This document shows, piece by piece, positions 9,478-20,149 of a stretch of 64,000 bases of DNA. The stretch's first letter is position 1. Every line of letters starts with the position of its first letter. This stretch comes from Caballeronia calidae. Lineage in GTDB: Bacteria > Pseudomonadota > Gammaproteobacteria > Burkholderiales > Burkholderiaceae. The notes under the pieces are model-generated. The model searched no databases. It was not told where the DNA came from and worked only from the letters and a program-made list of their open reading frames with translations. Made by a program: the position numbers and the translations under genes. The stretch covers positions 62,001 through 126,000 of the forward strand of contig NZ_FCOX02000001.1 in assembly GCF_900044055.2 (NCBI RefSeq). The letters run 5' to 3'.

Positions 9478-10278
9478 ATGATCGACACGAAGACCACGTT
9501 CGGTCACGAGACAGCGGGCGCAGCGCATAACGCGCGCCCGCTGTTTTTCATTGCCGACCTGCACCTCTCCGAAGCGATCCCGAGAACGGTCGCCGCGTTC
9601 GAGCATTTCATCGAAGTAACGGCGAACGAGGCGGACTCCGTCTTCATACTCGGCGACCTGTTCGAGTTCTGGATCGGCGACGACATTCTGGACGCGCCCG
9701 CAACCGACGCGCGCGCCAGCTTCGCGCGCCGCATGACGCGTCTCATGCACACGCTTTCCGAGCGCGGCATCGGACTCTACGTGATGCACGGCAATCGCGA
9801 TTTCCTGCTGGGCAAGCGCTTCATGAAAGACGCCGGCGCGATGCCGCTGCCCGATCCGTTCGTGATCACCGCGTTCGGCAGGCGCATCGCGCTCGCGCAC
9901 GGCGATGGCCTCTGCACGGCCGATCGTGCCTATCAAGGCTTTCGCGCGTTCGCGCGCAACAGGCTCGCGCAGCGGCTCTTTCTCGCGCTGCCGCTCGACA
10001 CGCGGCTAGGCATAGGCCAGCGCATGCGCACGAAGAGCGAAGGCGCGCGCATGACGGGCGTCAAGGCGAAATACGATGTCACGAAGAAAGCCGTGTCCGA
10101 GCTCTTCATCAACAGCCGCACGCATACGCTGATTCACGGCCACACGCATCGCCCGGCGATGCATCGCGAAGTCGAAGGCGTGCGCTGGGTCCTGCCCGAC
10201 TGGGAACTGGACATCGACACGCCGCGCGGCGGCTATCTGCGCCTCGACGCAGACGGCGTGAGCCCGTTGCCGCTCTGA
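9478..10278 (+). CDS. lpxH: UDP-2,3-diacylglucosamine diphosphatase
   Basis: Fourth step of lipid A synthesis: hydrolyses UDP-2,3-diacylglucosamine to lipid X. The 266-residue metallophosphoesterase shows the metal-binding set FFIADLHLSE, ILGDLFEFWIGDD, MHGNRDFLLG and IHGHTHRP. It stops 4 bp before the convergent cysE gene. A second LpxH-like gene lies at about 61.6 kb, but this one has the closer match in length and motifs to E. coli LpxH. Confidence 0.95.
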   Translation: MIDTKTTFGHETAGAAHNARPLFFIADLHLSEAIPRTVAAFEHFIEVTANEADSVFILGDLFEFWIGDDILDAPATDARASFARRMTRLMHTLSERGIGLYVMHGNRDFLLGKRFMKDAGAMPLPDPFVITAFGRRIALAHGDGLCTADRAYQGFRAFARNRLAQRLFLALPLDTRLGIGQRMRTKSEGARMTGVKAKYDVTKKAVSELFINSRTHTLIHGHTHRPAMHREVEGVRWVLPDWELDIDTPRGGYLRLDADGVSPLPL

Positions 10279-10282
10279 CGCT

Positions 10283-11080
10283 TCAGCGGTCGAGCGACGC
10301 GGCCCGCTCTTCGGTCTTGCCGTCCATCGACGTGCACAGGCGCTTGAGATCGACGAGCGCGGCGCCATCGGCGGCATTGAGCGCTTCCACGCGCGCGCCG
10401 AGCCGCTCGAGCGCCGCGACGATCTCGTCGATGCGCTGCGTCTGCGTCGATGCGTGATCGATGAGGCCGTGGATCGCGAGCGAGACCGGATCGTCCGCGT
10501 TCGGCGTGATGCCGTAGGCGCAAAAGCCGCTCTTCGCGGGTTCATCGGACCGCTTCTTCTCGACCGCCGGCATCACGATGCGCGCCGGATTGCCGACCGC
10601 CGTGCCGCCCGCCGGCACCGGCTTCACGACGACCGCGTTCGAACCGATTTTCGCGTCCGCGCCGATCGTGAAGCCGCCGAGCACCTTCGCGCCCGCGCCG
10701 ACGATCACGCCGCGCTCGAGCGTCGGATGCCGTTTCGCGCCGCGCGTGAGCGACGTGCCGCCGAGCGTCACGCCCTGATAGATCGTGCAGTCGTCGCCGA
10801 TTTCGGCCGTCTCGCCGATCACGACGCCCATGCCGTGATCGATGAACACGCGCCGCCCGAGCGTCGCGCCCGGATGGATCTCGATGCCGGTCAGAAAGCG
10901 CGCGACCTGCGACACGAAGCGCCCGAGCCAGCGCCATTGCGCCTTCCAGCACGCATGCGCGAAACGATGCAGCACGATCGCGTGCAGGCCGGGATAACAG
11001 GTGACGACTTCCCACGCGCTGCGGGCGGCGGGATCGCGCTCGCGGATGGCGGCGATGTCTTCGCGAAGTCGGTCGAACAT
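10283..11080 (-). CDS. cysE: Serine O-acetyltransferase
   Basis: Makes O-acetylserine for cysteine synthesis. The ATG at 11080 ([10 protein letters not shown]) gives 265 residues; the open frame extends 24 codons further without a better start. A helical N-terminal domain is followed by a left-handed beta-helix of hexapeptide repeats, with [29 protein letters not shown] and [18 protein letters not shown], holding the catalytic His. The C-terminal about 85 residues are an extra tail. It lies downstream of trmJ. Confidence 0.94.
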   Translation of the reverse strand: MFDRLREDIAAIRERDPAARSAWEVVTCYPGLHAIVLHRFAHACWKAQWRWLGRFVSQVARFLTGIEIHPGATLGRRVFIDHGMGVVIGETAEIGDDCTIYQGVTLGGTSLTRGAKRHPTLERGVIVGAGAKVLGGFTIGADAKIGSNAVVVKPVPAGGTAVGNPARIVMPAVEKKRSDEPAKSGFCAYGITPNADDPVSLAIHGLIDHASTQTQRIDEIVAALERLGARVEALNAADGAALVDLKRLCTSMDGKTEERAASLDR

Positions 11081-11257
11081 GGCGATGTCTCTGTTGAGGG
11101 GAACGAGCGCGCCGTGGAGCGCGGGAAAACGCCCAAAGCACGGAACGCGCAAAGCTTATATCGGCAGTCGCCGTTTTTCGCCGATTGTAGGACGAGCGCG
11201 GACACTCTGCCCGATGCCCACGATGGCAGCGCGGTCGCTGCCGGCGAGCACGCGCAT

Positions 11258-12028
11258 TCAGTCTTTCTTCGCGCGCAGCAGGATGTGCTTCGCGATGCCG
11301 CGCAGGATATTCACTTCCTCGCGCTCCAGTCCCGAGCGGGCGAAGAGCCGCCGCACGCGCGACATCAGCTTCTTCGGATTGGCCGGATCGAGGAAATCGA
11401 GCGAGACGAGCGCGTCTTCGAGATGCGCGTACATGCCTTCGATTTCATCGCTCGACGCGCTCTGCCCCGCCGAATCGACGACGGCGAGCGCGCTCGCGGG
11501 CGCCTGGAACGCGAGCCGCAGTTCGTAGGCGAGCAGCTGAACGGCCTGCGCGAGATTGAGCGAGCTGTAGGCCGGATTGGCGGGAATATGCGCGAGCGCG
11601 CTGCAGCGCTCGACGTCCGCGTTGGACAGGCCCGTGCGCTCGTTGCCGAACACGAGCGCGATGTCGCCGTGGCGCACGAAGTCGTGCGCGCGCTCGGCCA
11701 GGGCGCGCGGCGGCATCTGCGGCGGGCCGTACTCGCGCATGCGCGCGGTCAGCGCCACCGACCAGCGCACGCCGACGAGCGCATCGGCGAGCGTGTCGAC
11801 CACGTGCGCGGACGCGAGAACGTCGTCGGCGCCGGAGGCCATCGCGATGGCTTCGGGCTCGTTCTTGACATCGGCCACACGCGGCGCGACGAGGACGAGG
11901 CGCGCGAAGCCCATCGTCTTGAGTGCGCGCGCGGCCGCGCCGACATTGCCCGGATGACTCGGCTCGACGAGGATGAAGCGCGTGGACGTGAAGCCGCCGG
12001 CAGGCGCGGAAAGATCGTTGGGTTCCAA
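11258..12028 (-). CDS. trmJ: tRNA (cytidine/uridine-2'-O-)-methyltransferase TrmJ
   Basis: SPOUT-family enzyme that 2'-O-methylates position 32 of certain tRNAs using S-adenosylmethionine. Motifs are FILVEPSHPGNVGAAARALK near the N-terminus, ALVFGNERTGLSNADVE and ANPAYSSLNLAQAVQLLAYE forming the trefoil-knot cofactor site. The start is uncertain: the TTG at 12028 gives 256 residues, near the usual length, while an upstream in-frame GTG at 12175 would add 49 unlike residues. It is divergent from suhB. Confidence 0.88.
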   Translation of the reverse strand: MEPNDLSAPAGGFTSTRFILVEPSHPGNVGAAARALKTMGFARLVLVAPRVADVKNEPEAIAMASGADDVLASAHVVDTLADALVGVRWSVALTARMREYGPPQMPPRALAERAHDFVRHGDIALVFGNERTGLSNADVERCSALAHIPANPAYSSLNLAQAVQLLAYELRLAFQAPASALAVVDSAGQSASSDEIEGMYAHLEDALVSLDFLDPANPKKLMSRVRRLFARSGLEREEVNILRGIAKHILLRAKKD

Positions 12029-12309
12029 GGCGCGATTTGTGCTGAAGTTGATGAACGTGCGAACCGGATATGTTAACGCGCTTTGCCGATGCGGCTCAAA
12101 CTCGTGTCCACATGCGAGGAATTGCGGCGACTTTCGGGTAAAATGGCGCCTTCGCGCGCCGCGAACGGATTTCACGGTCAGTCGAACCTTCGCGCGAACG
12201 CCCCGCTCTTATTCAATTCGTCTTTCGTCGACATAGTCGTTGTCGCCAACTTTTCCGCCTGCGTGCGTTCACTTCGCGTGAGCATTCGGGCGGTCAGAGG
12301 ATTTCGCTC

Positions 12310-13113
12310 ATGCATCCGATGCTCAATATCGCTGTCAAGGCCGCGCGCCGCGCCGGACAGATCATCAACCGCGCGTCGCTCGATCTGGACCGCCTCCAGG
12401 TCAGCAAGAAGCAGCACAACGACTTCGTGACGGAAGTCGACAAGGCGTCGGAAGCAGCGATCATCGAGACGCTGCATACCGCCTATCCCGACCACTCCAT
12501 CCTCGCCGAAGAATCCGGCGAAACGGATCGCGAGTCCGAGTTCCAGTGGATCATCGATCCGCTCGACGGCACCACCAACTTCATCCACGGCTTCCCGTAC
12601 TACTGCGTGTCGATCGCGCTCGTGCACAAGGGCATCGTCACGCAGGCCGTCGTCTACGATCCGACGCGCAACGATCTCTTCACCGCCTCGCGCGGCCGCG
12701 GCGCGTATCTGAACGAGCGGCGCATCCGCGTCGGCAAGCTGGACCGTCTGTCGGATGCGCTGATCGGCACCGGCTTTCCGTTCCGCGACGGTCAGGGCCT
12801 CAACGCCTACATGCGCCTCTTCAGCGAAATGACGCTCTCGTGCGCGGGCCTGCGCCGCCCGGGCGCGGCCGCGCTCGATCTCGCGAACGTCGCGGCCGGA
12901 CGCCTCGACGGCTTCTTCGAGCAGGGCATCCATCCGTGGGACGTCGCGGCGGGCAGCCTGATCGTCACCGAAGCGGGCGGACTCGTCGGCAACTACACCG
13001 GCGAATCGGACTTCCTGTTCAAGAATGAGATCGTCGCCGCCAATCCGAAGGTGTACGCGCAGATGATCAAGATTCTCGACCTGTACTCGCGCACGCGCCT
13101 GACGGGCGAATAA
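12310..13113 (+). CDS. suhB: Inositol-1-monophosphatase family protein
   Basis: The 267-residue protein is a Mg-dependent phosphatase of the inositol monophosphatase family; in E. coli SuhB also acts in rRNA antitermination. Metal-binding motifs are AEESGETD (residues 61-68), [20 protein letters not shown] (about 80-99) and [17 protein letters not shown] (about 211-227). It has its own leader and a strong terminator directly after the stop, so it looks monocistronic. Confidence 0.94.
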   Translation: MHPMLNIAVKAARRAGQIINRASLDLDRLQVSKKQHNDFVTEVDKASEAAIIETLHTAYPDHSILAEESGETDRESEFQWIIDPLDGTTNFIHGFPYYCVSIALVHKGIVTQAVVYDPTRNDLFTASRGRGAYLNERRIRVGKLDRLSDALIGTGFPFRDGQGLNAYMRLFSEMTLSCAGLRRPGAAALDLANVAAGRLDGFFEQGIHPWDVAAGSLIVTEAGGLVGNYTGESDFLFKNEIVAANPKVYAQMIKILDLYSRTRLTGE

Positions 13114-13122
13114 GCAGCAATT

Positions 13123-13153
13123 AAAGGGGCGCGTCTTGCGCCCCTTTGTTTTT
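13123..13153 (+). terminator. Rho-independent terminator of suhB
   Basis: AAAGGGGCGC (13123-13132) and GCGCCCCTTT (13138-13147) form a 10-bp stem with a 5-nt loop, followed by a T-rich run to 13153, starting 10 nt after the suhB stop. Confidence 0.9.
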
Positions 13154-13341
13154 CGCCCCTGGTTTTCTCTCCGCTTCCCTCCGCTCGCGCTGCGGGCGCG
13201 CCGCCTGCTCTGCAACGAATGCAGGGCTCCGTTACAGTGCAACCTTTCGCCCTCGTCCCAGAGGGCGCGCGGTTCATCCGCCCTTCTCCCGTTTCTCCGC
13301 CACGCGGGCCGCATGTCGGGTCCGGCACGTCATTCCCGCTC

Positions 13342-14640
13342 ATGAAAAAAGGCTTCTACACGATCATCGCAGCGCAATTCGTTTCGTCGCTCGCCGACAA
13401 CGCGCTCCTCATCGCCGCGATCGCGATGCTGGCCGTCGTGCGTTCCGCGCCGTGGGTCACGCCGCTGCTGCAGATTTTTTTCACGATTTCGTATGTTGTG
13501 CTCGCACCATTCGTCGGCGCATTCGCCGATGCGGTCCAGAAGCGCCACGTCATGTTCATCTCCAACGCGCTCAAGGCGGCTGGCTGCGCGATGATGATCG
13601 CGGGTATGCATCCGATGATCGCGTACGGCGTCGTCGGTCTGGGCGCAGCCGCGTATTCGCCCGCGAAGTACGGCATTCTCACCGAGCTGCTGCCGCCGCA
13701 GAAGCTGATCGCGGCGAACGCATGGCTCGAATCGGCGACCGTCGGCTCGACGATTCTCGGCACCGTGATCGGCGGCGCGCTCGTGAGCCGGGTCGTGGCG
13801 CGCTGGGTCACGCACGCGCATCTGCCGTTCGTGAGCACCGCCGCGCATGCCGCGCTCTTCGCGGTAATGGTGATTTACGCGTCGGCGGCGGTCATCAACG
13901 TGTTCATTCCCGATACCGGCGCGCGCTATCCGAATCTGCTGACCGAGCCGACGAAGCTCGTCAACGATTTCTCGCACTGCTTCATGGTGCTCTGGAAGGA
14001 CAAGCTCGCGCAGATCGCGCTGTGGGTCACGACACTGCTCTGGGGCGCGGCCGTCACGCTGCAGTTGCTCGTGCTCAAATGGGCCGATGCGAACCTCGGC
14101 CTGTCGCTGTCGAAGGCGGCCGTGCTGCAGGGCATAACCGGCTTGGGCATCGCGCTCGGCGCGGCAGCGGCATCGGCGTGGATCGTGCTGCGCCAGTCGC
14201 TCAGGGTGTTGCCGGTGGGCGTGCTGATCGGCGCGGTGGCCGTCGCGATGGCGTTCTACAACAAGGACCTGTTCCCGGCCGGCGCGGGCGTGCAGATCGG
14301 CCCGTTCTTCGCGCCGGCGTACATTCTGATGGCCTATCCGCTGATGATCGCGCTCGGCGGGCTGTCCGGCTTTTTCATCGTGCCGATGAACGCGATCCTT
14401 CAACATCGCGGCGCGACGCTGCTATCCGCCGGACATTCCATCGCCGTGCAGAATTTCAATCAGAATCTCGCCGTGCTGGCGATGCTCGGCGCCTACGCGC
14501 TGATGTTGACGTCGAAAGTGCCGGTGCAGTGGATCATCGTCGTGTTCGGGCTGTTCGTGTGCGCGATGATGGCGCTCGCAATGCGCCGCCACACGCAGAA
14601 CGAGCGCGAAACGGACCTCGTGGCGCTCGTCGAGGAATGA
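13342..14640 (+). CDS. lplT: Lysophospholipid transporter LplT (MFS)
   Basis: Inner-membrane major-facilitator protein that flips lysophospholipids for re-acylation. From ATG 13342 the protein is 432 residues with about 12 hydrophobic segments and the family N-terminus FYTIIAAQFVSSLADNALLI; also GAAAYSPAKYGILTELLPP and AVQNFNQNLAVLAMLGAYAL. The upstream open frame (from about 13219) encodes only Arg/Pro-rich chance sequence. No acyltransferase gene (aas) is adjacent. Confidence 0.9.
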   Translation: MKKGFYTIIAAQFVSSLADNALLIAAIAMLAVVRSAPWVTPLLQIFFTISYVVLAPFVGAFADAVQKRHVMFISNALKAAGCAMMIAGMHPMIAYGVVGLGAAAYSPAKYGILTELLPPQKLIAANAWLESATVGSTILGTVIGGALVSRVVARWVTHAHLPFVSTAAHAALFAVMVIYASAAVINVFIPDTGARYPNLLTEPTKLVNDFSHCFMVLWKDKLAQIALWVTTLLWGAAVTLQLLVLKWADANLGLSLSKAAVLQGITGLGIALGAAAASAWIVLRQSLRVLPVGVLIGAVAVAMAFYNKDLFPAGAGVQIGPFFAPAYILMAYPLMIALGGLSGFFIVPMNAILQHRGATLLSAGHSIAVQNFNQNLAVLAMLGAYALMLTSKVPVQWIIVVFGLFVCAMMALAMRRHTQNERETDLVALVEE

Positions 14641-14842
14641 AGCTTGCTCAACGGTGTATTCTGGGTTCATACCCCGGCGCCGGCCTACGAGGAAGACAGG
14701 GAGGGAACGCGGGCGGCGGGGGCACGGGTCGTAATGTTGTAACCGCGGCAGTAAGCGGCGCGCCGGGCCATCCGCGCAACAAGACGACACGACGCGAGCC
14801 CGGCGTCATTCTTCCTCGGCAACGTCAATAAGGAGCAAGGAA

Positions 14843-15211
14843 ATGGGATTGTTCACACGTTCGACGCTCGACAGCAAAATCAATGGCGCAGCCAACCTTG
14901 GCGAACGCGCGGTGCGCGGTGCGAGCGACGCGGTCGATTCGGCCAGCGGTCAGTTGCGCAGCCTGCTCGACGATCTGGAAAGTTCGATCCAGAACGCGAA
15001 GGACATCGACGCGGACAAACTGCGCAAGGAGCTGCAGTCGAAACTCAAGACCGCGCGTTCGCAGATGAACGGCGCGAGCGGCGCCGTCGCAAGCCGGTTC
15101 AACGATGCTGCAGGCTATGCCGACGACTTCGTGCATGACAAGCCGTGGCATACGCTCGGCGCGGTGGCGGGGCTCGCGTTGCTCGTCGGGTATCTCGCCG
15201 GGCGCGCGTGA
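14843..15211 (+). CDS. YqjD/ElaB/DUF883-type membrane-anchored protein
   Basis: The 122-residue protein has a long amphipathic helix rich in Ala, Ser, Asp and Lys (about residues 20-95) and a C-terminal membrane anchor WHTLGAVAGLALLVGYLAGRA. This layout matches YqjD/ElaB proteins, which tether ribosomes to the membrane in stationary phase in E. coli. Family membership is from layout and sequence; ribosome binding here is inference. An AAGGAGCAAGGA site precedes the ATG. Confidence 0.85.
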   Translation: MGLFTRSTLDSKINGAANLGERAVRGASDAVDSASGQLRSLLDDLESSIQNAKDIDADKLRKELQSKLKTARSQMNGASGAVASRFNDAAGYADDFVHDKPWHTLGAVAGLALLVGYLAGRA

Positions 15212-15235
15212 CGCGTCCTGACTTCTTAGGCACCG

Positions 15236-15269
15236 GCCGCCGGAACGGCATCGCGTTCGTTCCGGCGGC
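15236..15269. repeat. Perfect inverted repeat between the DUF883 gene and mutS
   Basis: GCCGCCGGAAC (15236-15246) and GTTCCGGCGGC (15259-15269) form a perfect 11-bp stem with a 12-nt loop, 25 nt after the stop of the DUF883 gene. There is no T-tract after it. It may end or protect that transcript. Confidence 0.5.
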
Positions 15270-15458
15270 GGACGCCGCTCCCGCCGAATCTGCGCGGGCG
15301 CGCTCGCCTCGTTGCGCCGGCTGATCGCATTCCATTGGCCATTCGGCCGACTCTGCGCGCATCCCACGACAGGTTAAACTCATGCCCTATCGGCTGATTT
15401 GCGGCCGGCGCACGTTGCGTCCGGCCGTTTGATCATTCCGGCTTCCACAGCAGGCAAG

Positions 15459-18149
15459 ATGGGCAATCACACGGCAACTCCCGACACCTCTTCCGACACC
15501 GCCCCGCTCGCGGACCTGTCGCAGCACACGCCCATGATGCAGCAGTATCTGCGCATCAAGGCGGAGCATCCCGGCACGCTCGTTTTTTACCGGATGGGCG
15601 ATTTCTACGAGCTCTTCTTCGACGACGCCGAGAAGGCCGCGCGTCTGCTCGATCTCACGCTCACGCAGCGCGGCGCTTCGGGCGGCAATCCCATCAAGAT
15701 GGCGGGTGTGCCGCATCACGCGTGCGAGCAATATCTCGCCAAGCTCGTGAAACTCGGCGAGTCGGTTGCGATCTGCGAGCAGATCGGCGATCCGGCTACA
15801 TCGAAGGGGCCGGTCGAGCGCAAGGTGGTGCGCGTCGTCACGCCGGGCACGCTGACCGATGCCGCCCTGCTCTCCGATAAAAGCGATGTCTACCTTCTCG
15901 CGCTCTGCCCCGCGCATAACCGGCGCGGCGTGGTCACGAGCGTCGGCCTCGCGTGGCTCAATCTCGCAAGCGGTGCGCTGCGGCTCGCGGAAGTCGCACC
16001 CGGCCAGGTGAGCGCGGCGCTCGAGCGGATTCGTCCGGCGGAAACGCTCATCGCCGATTCGATCACCGATGTTCAGGCATCGCTCGGCGTGGCGAACCCG
16101 GGCGCAACGACACGTGTTCCCGCGTGGCACTTCGACGTCGGCTCGGGCACGCAGCGCTTGCGCGAGCAACTCGACGTCGCGAGCCTCGACGGTTTCGGCG
16201 CGCAGACGCTCACATGCGCGTGCGGCGCGGCGGGCGCGCTGCTGCTCTATGCCGCCGCGACGCAAGGCCAGCAATTGCGCCACGTGCGCAGCCTGAAGGT
16301 CGAGTACGAATCGGAATACATCGGGCTGGATCCGGCCACGCGGCGCAATCTCGAACTGACCGAAACGCTGCGCGGCACCGAATCGCCCACGCTTTTCTCG
16401 CTGCTCGACACCTGCTGCACGACGATGGGCAGCCGTCTGTTGCGTCACTGGCTGCATCATCCGCCGCGCGATGCATCGATCGCGCAGGCGCGCCAGCAGG
16501 CCATCGGCGCACTGCTCGACGCGCCCACGAGCGGCGGTCTCGACACGCTGCGCGGCGCGTTGCGCAAGATCTCGGATATCGAACGCATCACGGGCCGCCT
16601 CGCGCTGTTTTCGGCGCGGCCGCGCGATCTGTCGAGCCTGCGCGACACCTTCGCCGCGCTGCCCGATCTGCGCGCGCTCGTCGCGGGCGTCGCCGCGCAG
16701 ACGTCGGCGCTGGAGCGCATCACCGCCGCGCTGGAGCCGCCGCACGAGTGCCTCGATCTGCTGACGAGCGCCATCGCGCAAGAGCCCGCCGCGCTGATTC
16801 GCGACGGCGGCGTGATCGCGCGCGGCTACGATCCCGATCTCGACGAACTGCGCGATATTTCGGAGAACTGCGATCAGTTCCTGATCGATCTCGAAGCGCG
16901 CGAGCGCACGCGCACGGGCATCGCGAACCTGCGCGTCGAGTACAACAAGGTGCACGGCTTCTATATCGAGGTGACGCGCGGACAGACCGACAAGGTCCCC
17001 GACGACTATCGCCGCCGTCAGACGCTCAAGAACGCCGAGCGCTACATCACACCCGAGCTGAAAACGTTCGAGGACAAGGCGCTGTCCGCGCAGGAACGCG
17101 CGCTCGCCCGCGAACGCGCGCTCTACGATGCACTGCTGCAGAACCTGCTGCCCTTCATCGCCGATTGCCAGCGCGTCGCTGGCGCGCTCGCGGAGCTCGA
17201 TCTCCTGTGCGCGTTCGCGGAGCGTGCCCGCGCGCTCGACTGGGTCGCGCCGGAATTCACTGCCGATGCGGGCATCGATATCGAGCAGGGCCGGCATCCG
17301 GTCGTCGAGGCGCAGGTCGAGCAGTTCATCGCCAATGATTGCTGTCTCAGCCAGGACCGCAAGCTCTTACTCATCACCGGCCCGAACATGGGCGGTAAAT
17401 CGACCTTCATGCGTCAGACCGCGCTGATCGCGCTGATGGCGCATGTCGGCAGCTACGTGCCCGCGAAGCGCGCGCGCTTCGGCGCGCTCGATCGCATCTT
17501 CACGCGCATCGGCGCGGCGGACGATCTCGCAGGCGGCCGGTCTACCTTCATGGTCGAGATGACCGAAGCGGCCGCCATTCTCAACGACGCGAGCGCGTCG
17601 AGCCTCGTCTTGATGGACGAGATCGGACGCGGCACCTCGACCTTCGACGGTCTCGCGCTCGCATGGGCCATCGCGCGACATCTGCTCACGCACAACGGCT
17701 GCTACACGCTCTTCGCGACGCACTACTTCGAGCTCACGCAATTGCCCGCGGAGTTCGCCCAGGCTGCGAACGTGCACTTGTCGGCGGTCGAGCACGATCA
17801 TGGCATCGTGTTCCTGCACGCGGTGAGCGAAGGTCCGGCCAATCAGAGTTACGGGCTGCAGGTCGCGCAGCTCGCGGGCGTGCCGTCCGCGGTGATCCGC
17901 GCCGCGCGCAAGCATCTCGTGCATCTGGAGCAACAGTCGATCGGCCAGCCCACCGCGCAATTCGATCTGTTCGCGAGTCAGCCGGTTGCGCCTTACGAGG
18001 ACGAACCGCAAGCGACGGAAACGCCCGAGCATCCCGTCATGGAAAAGCTGCGCGCGCTCGATCCGAACGATCTGCGTCCGCGCGATGCGCTCGATCTGCT
18101 CTTCGAACTGCATGAACTGGCGAATAGTCCGCCGGATGCCTCGCGTTGA
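15459..18149 (+). CDS. mutS: DNA mismatch repair protein MutS
   Basis: Recognises mismatches and starts methyl- or nick-directed repair with MutL. The ATG at 15459 gives 896 residues; a TTG 60 nt upstream is less likely. Domain I has the mismatch-wedge motif [12 protein letters not shown], the core and lever follow, and the ATPase domain has the Walker [17 protein letters not shown] (about residue 644), [30 protein letters not shown] and ATHYFELT. The C-terminus ends in a typical MutS dimer/tetramer region. Confidence 0.97.
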   Translation: MGNHTATPDTSSDTAPLADLSQHTPMMQQYLRIKAEHPGTLVFYRMGDFYELFFDDAEKAARLLDLTLTQRGASGGNPIKMAGVPHHACEQYLAKLVKLGESVAICEQIGDPATSKGPVERKVVRVVTPGTLTDAALLSDKSDVYLLALCPAHNRRGVVTSVGLAWLNLASGALRLAEVAPGQVSAALERIRPAETLIADSITDVQASLGVANPGATTRVPAWHFDVGSGTQRLREQLDVASLDGFGAQTLTCACGAAGALLLYAAATQGQQLRHVRSLKVEYESEYIGLDPATRRNLELTETLRGTESPTLFSLLDTCCTTMGSRLLRHWLHHPPRDASIAQARQQAIGALLDAPTSGGLDTLRGALRKISDIERITGRLALFSARPRDLSSLRDTFAALPDLRALVAGVAAQTSALERITAALEPPHECLDLLTSAIAQEPAALIRDGGVIARGYDPDLDELRDISENCDQFLIDLEARERTRTGIANLRVEYNKVHGFYIEVTRGQTDKVPDDYRRRQTLKNAERYITPELKTFEDKALSAQERALARERALYDALLQNLLPFIADCQRVAGALAELDLLCAFAERARALDWVAPEFTADAGIDIEQGRHPVVEAQVEQFIANDCCLSQDRKLLLITGPNMGGKSTFMRQTALIALMAHVGSYVPAKRARFGALDRIFTRIGAADDLAGGRSTFMVEMTEAAAILNDASASSLVLMDEIGRGTSTFDGLALAWAIARHLLTHNGCYTLFATHYFELTQLPAEFAQAANVHLSAVEHDHGIVFLHAVSEGPANQSYGLQVAQLAGVPSAVIRAARKHLVHLEQQSIGQPTAQFDLFASQPVAPYEDEPQATETPEHPVMEKLRALDPNDLRPRDALDLLFELHELANSPPDASR

Positions 18150-19521
18150 GCGTGGCGCCGCCGCGCGCGTTTCGCGTGCGTCGCGCCTGAGAAGCGCCGT
18201 GAGGATGACGGTCGCGGCCGCGCTCGCGTGCGGCGCCGCCGTTCACGCGCATGCCCAAGGCAATGCGCCGCTCAGCTTCGCCGTGATCTCCGACGCGCTC
18301 ACGCGCCCCGCCGACGAAGCGCCGGTGCGCCGCATGCTCGATGCGATCGGGCGCGACGGCAACATCGCGTTCATCGTCTACGACGGCAATTTCAAAGGCA
18401 GCGCCGAGCCGTGCCGCGACAGCGTCTATCAGTCGCGCCACGACTTGCTGGACGCGTCGCGCACGCCGCTCGTCCTGCTGCTCGGCCAGCACGACTGGGC
18501 CGATTGCGGTCTCGCGCACGCGGGCGCCTACGACCCCGTCGAACGGCTCGATTTCGTGCGTCAGCTCTTCTTCATCGATGCCACCGCGCTCGGCCAGACG
18601 CCGCTCACGCTCTCGCGCGAAAGCGATGTCGCGCGCTTTCGCACGTTCAGGGAAATCGTGCGCTGGCAGGCGCAAGGCATCGCGTTCATCGGCCTCAACG
18701 TGCCGAGTCCGAACAATCACTATCTGACCGCGGGCGGGCGCAATGGCGAATTCGAAGACCGCGCCGTCGCCACGACCTTCTGGCTCGAACATGCGGCGGA
18801 ATCGGCGCGGCGCAGCGACATGCGCGCGCTCGTCATCCTGCTTCAGGGCGATCCGGATTTTTCGCGCTACGAAAAGCGCGACCGTTTTGCCTGGCTGCGC
18901 TTCTCGCATTCGAATCAGCCGCGCGATGGCTTTCTTGAATTGAAGCGCAGCCTCGTGAAATCGGCGGAGCTGTTTCGCGGGCCGGTCATCGTGATTCACG
19001 GCACGGATGCGCCCGAGCCCAATGGCTTTCATATCGATCAACCATTGCGCAACGACAAGGGCATGGTCGTCACGAATCTCACGCGCGTGGCGGTCGCGTT
19101 CGGGAAGCCGCAGTCGCAATGGCTCGAAGTACAAAGCGATGCGCAATGGCGTCCGCCGTTTCGCCTGCGCGTGCGCGATGTAAAGGAGTCCCGCACGCGC
19201 GAACCGGTCGCGCCGGCGCCGGAGACGCCCGCGCAATCGGGCATGCCGTATGTGCCGTACCCTGCTCCGTACCTTGCTCCGTACCCGGCGCCTCAACCTA
19301 CGCTGCCCGCATCATCGATGCCGCCCGCGATGCCGCGCAACGATCTGCCCGAATCGCTGCCCGCGCCGCCGTCGATGCCGCTGCCGGCCTCCGACCTGCC
19401 CCCGATCCTCACACCGCCGCAAGCGCGGCCGCCGATCTATCCGGTGCCCGCGTCGGGCGTGCAGAACGGCGCGCTGCCAGCTGGCAAGAGCGACGACAGG
19501 AGCAAGCCGGCCGGACAATAA
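18136..19521 (+). CDS. Exported protein resembling a degenerate calcineurin-like phosphoesterase, Pro-rich tail
   Basis: Function unknown. From ATG 18136, which overlaps the mutS end by 14 nt, the 461-residue protein starts with a basic n-region and a hydrophobic stretch ending AHAQ, a likely signal peptide; ATG 18205 after GTGAGG is an alternative start. The core (about residues 45-330) has strand patterns like metallophosphoesterases ([41 protein letters not shown]) but lacks the usual DxH and GNH(D/E) residues. The last about 95 residues are Pro-rich with [13 protein letters not shown] repeats. Confidence 0.75.
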   Translation: MPRVERGAAARVSRASRLRSAVRMTVAAALACGAAVHAHAQGNAPLSFAVISDALTRPADEAPVRRMLDAIGRDGNIAFIVYDGNFKGSAEPCRDSVYQSRHDLLDASRTPLVLLLGQHDWADCGLAHAGAYDPVERLDFVRQLFFIDATALGQTPLTLSRESDVARFRTFREIVRWQAQGIAFIGLNVPSPNNHYLTAGGRNGEFEDRAVATTFWLEHAAESARRSDMRALVILLQGDPDFSRYEKRDRFAWLRFSHSNQPRDGFLELKRSLVKSAELFRGPVIVIHGTDAPEPNGFHIDQPLRNDKGMVVTNLTRVAVAFGKPQSQWLEVQSDAQWRPPFRLRVRDVKESRTREPVAPAPETPAQSGMPYVPYPAPYLAPYPAPQPTLPASSMPPAMPRNDLPESLPAPPSMPLPASDLPPILTPPQARPPIYPVPASGVQNGALPAGKSDDRSKPAGQ

Positions 19522-19549
19522 AAAAGCGCAGCCGCGGCTGCGCTTTTTT
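19520..19549. terminator. Bidirectional terminator, perfect 30-bp palindrome
   Basis: A6-GCGCAGCCGCGGCTGCGC-T6 is exactly self-complementary and overlaps the stop codon of the phosphoesterase-like gene. It can serve that gene and the convergent slyD. Confidence 0.9.
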
Positions 19550-19564
19550 CATGGGCCGATGCCT

Positions 19565-20116
19565 TCAGTGAAGCGTCGGACCTGCGTCCTTGCGCTGTTC
19601 GTCGTCATCGTCGTCTTCGTCCTCGTCGACGACGTGCAAGCCGTCAGCGCCATGCGCGTGCTGATGCTCGATCTCGTCGTCGGTCGCCGTGCGGACTTCC
19701 TGCACCGACAGCGCGAAACGCAGCGCCATGCCCGCGAGCGGATGATTGCCGTCGAGCACGACTTTGTCCTCGGCGACATCGGTCACGGTGTAGATGAGCG
19801 AGTCGATGTCGTCGTCGCCGTCTTCCGGCGTGCCTTCGAACTGCATGCCGACTTCCAGCGGCTCGGGAAAGCGGCTGCGCTCTTCGATCTTCACGAGTTC
19901 GGGATCGTATTCGCCGAACGCATCCTGCGGCTCGAGCTGGATGAGCGTTTCATAACCCGCCTCGTGACCGTCGAGCGCTTCCTCGATCTTGGGGAACGTG
20001 CCATCATAGCCGCCGTGCAGATAGACCATCGGCTCGTCGCTCTCTTCGATCAGATTGCCTTGCGCATCCGATAGCTTGTACGCGACCGAAACGACAGTGT
20101 CTTTCGCAATTTTCAT
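19565..20116 (-). CDS. slyD: FKBP-type peptidyl-prolyl isomerase SlyD
   Basis: Folding catalyst and metallochaperone-like protein. The ATG at 20116 (MKIAKDTVVSVAYKL) gives 183 residues with the FKBP domain split by the insert-in-flap region, motifs EPMVYLHGGYDGTFPKIEEAL and DGNHPLAGMALRFALSV. The C-terminal tail holds HQHAHG and a run of acidic residues rather than the long His/Cys tail of E. coli SlyD. Divergent from the cupin gene with a 33-bp gap. Confidence 0.93.
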   Translation of the reverse strand: MKIAKDTVVSVAYKLSDAQGNLIEESDEPMVYLHGGYDGTFPKIEEALDGHEAGYETLIQLEPQDAFGEYDPELVKIEERSRFPEPLEVGMQFEGTPEDGDDDIDSLIYTVTDVAEDKVVLDGNHPLAGMALRFALSVQEVRTATDDEIEHQHAHGADGLHVVDEDEDDDDDEQRKDAGPTLH

Positions 20117-20149
20117 TGGATCCTCCAAGATACAAGCCTCGATTATACG

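Noticed and set aside
15387..17297. 636-codon minus-strand open frame inside mutS
   Set aside because: Antisense to a clear MutS gene; composition is Arg/Ala-rich with no domain.
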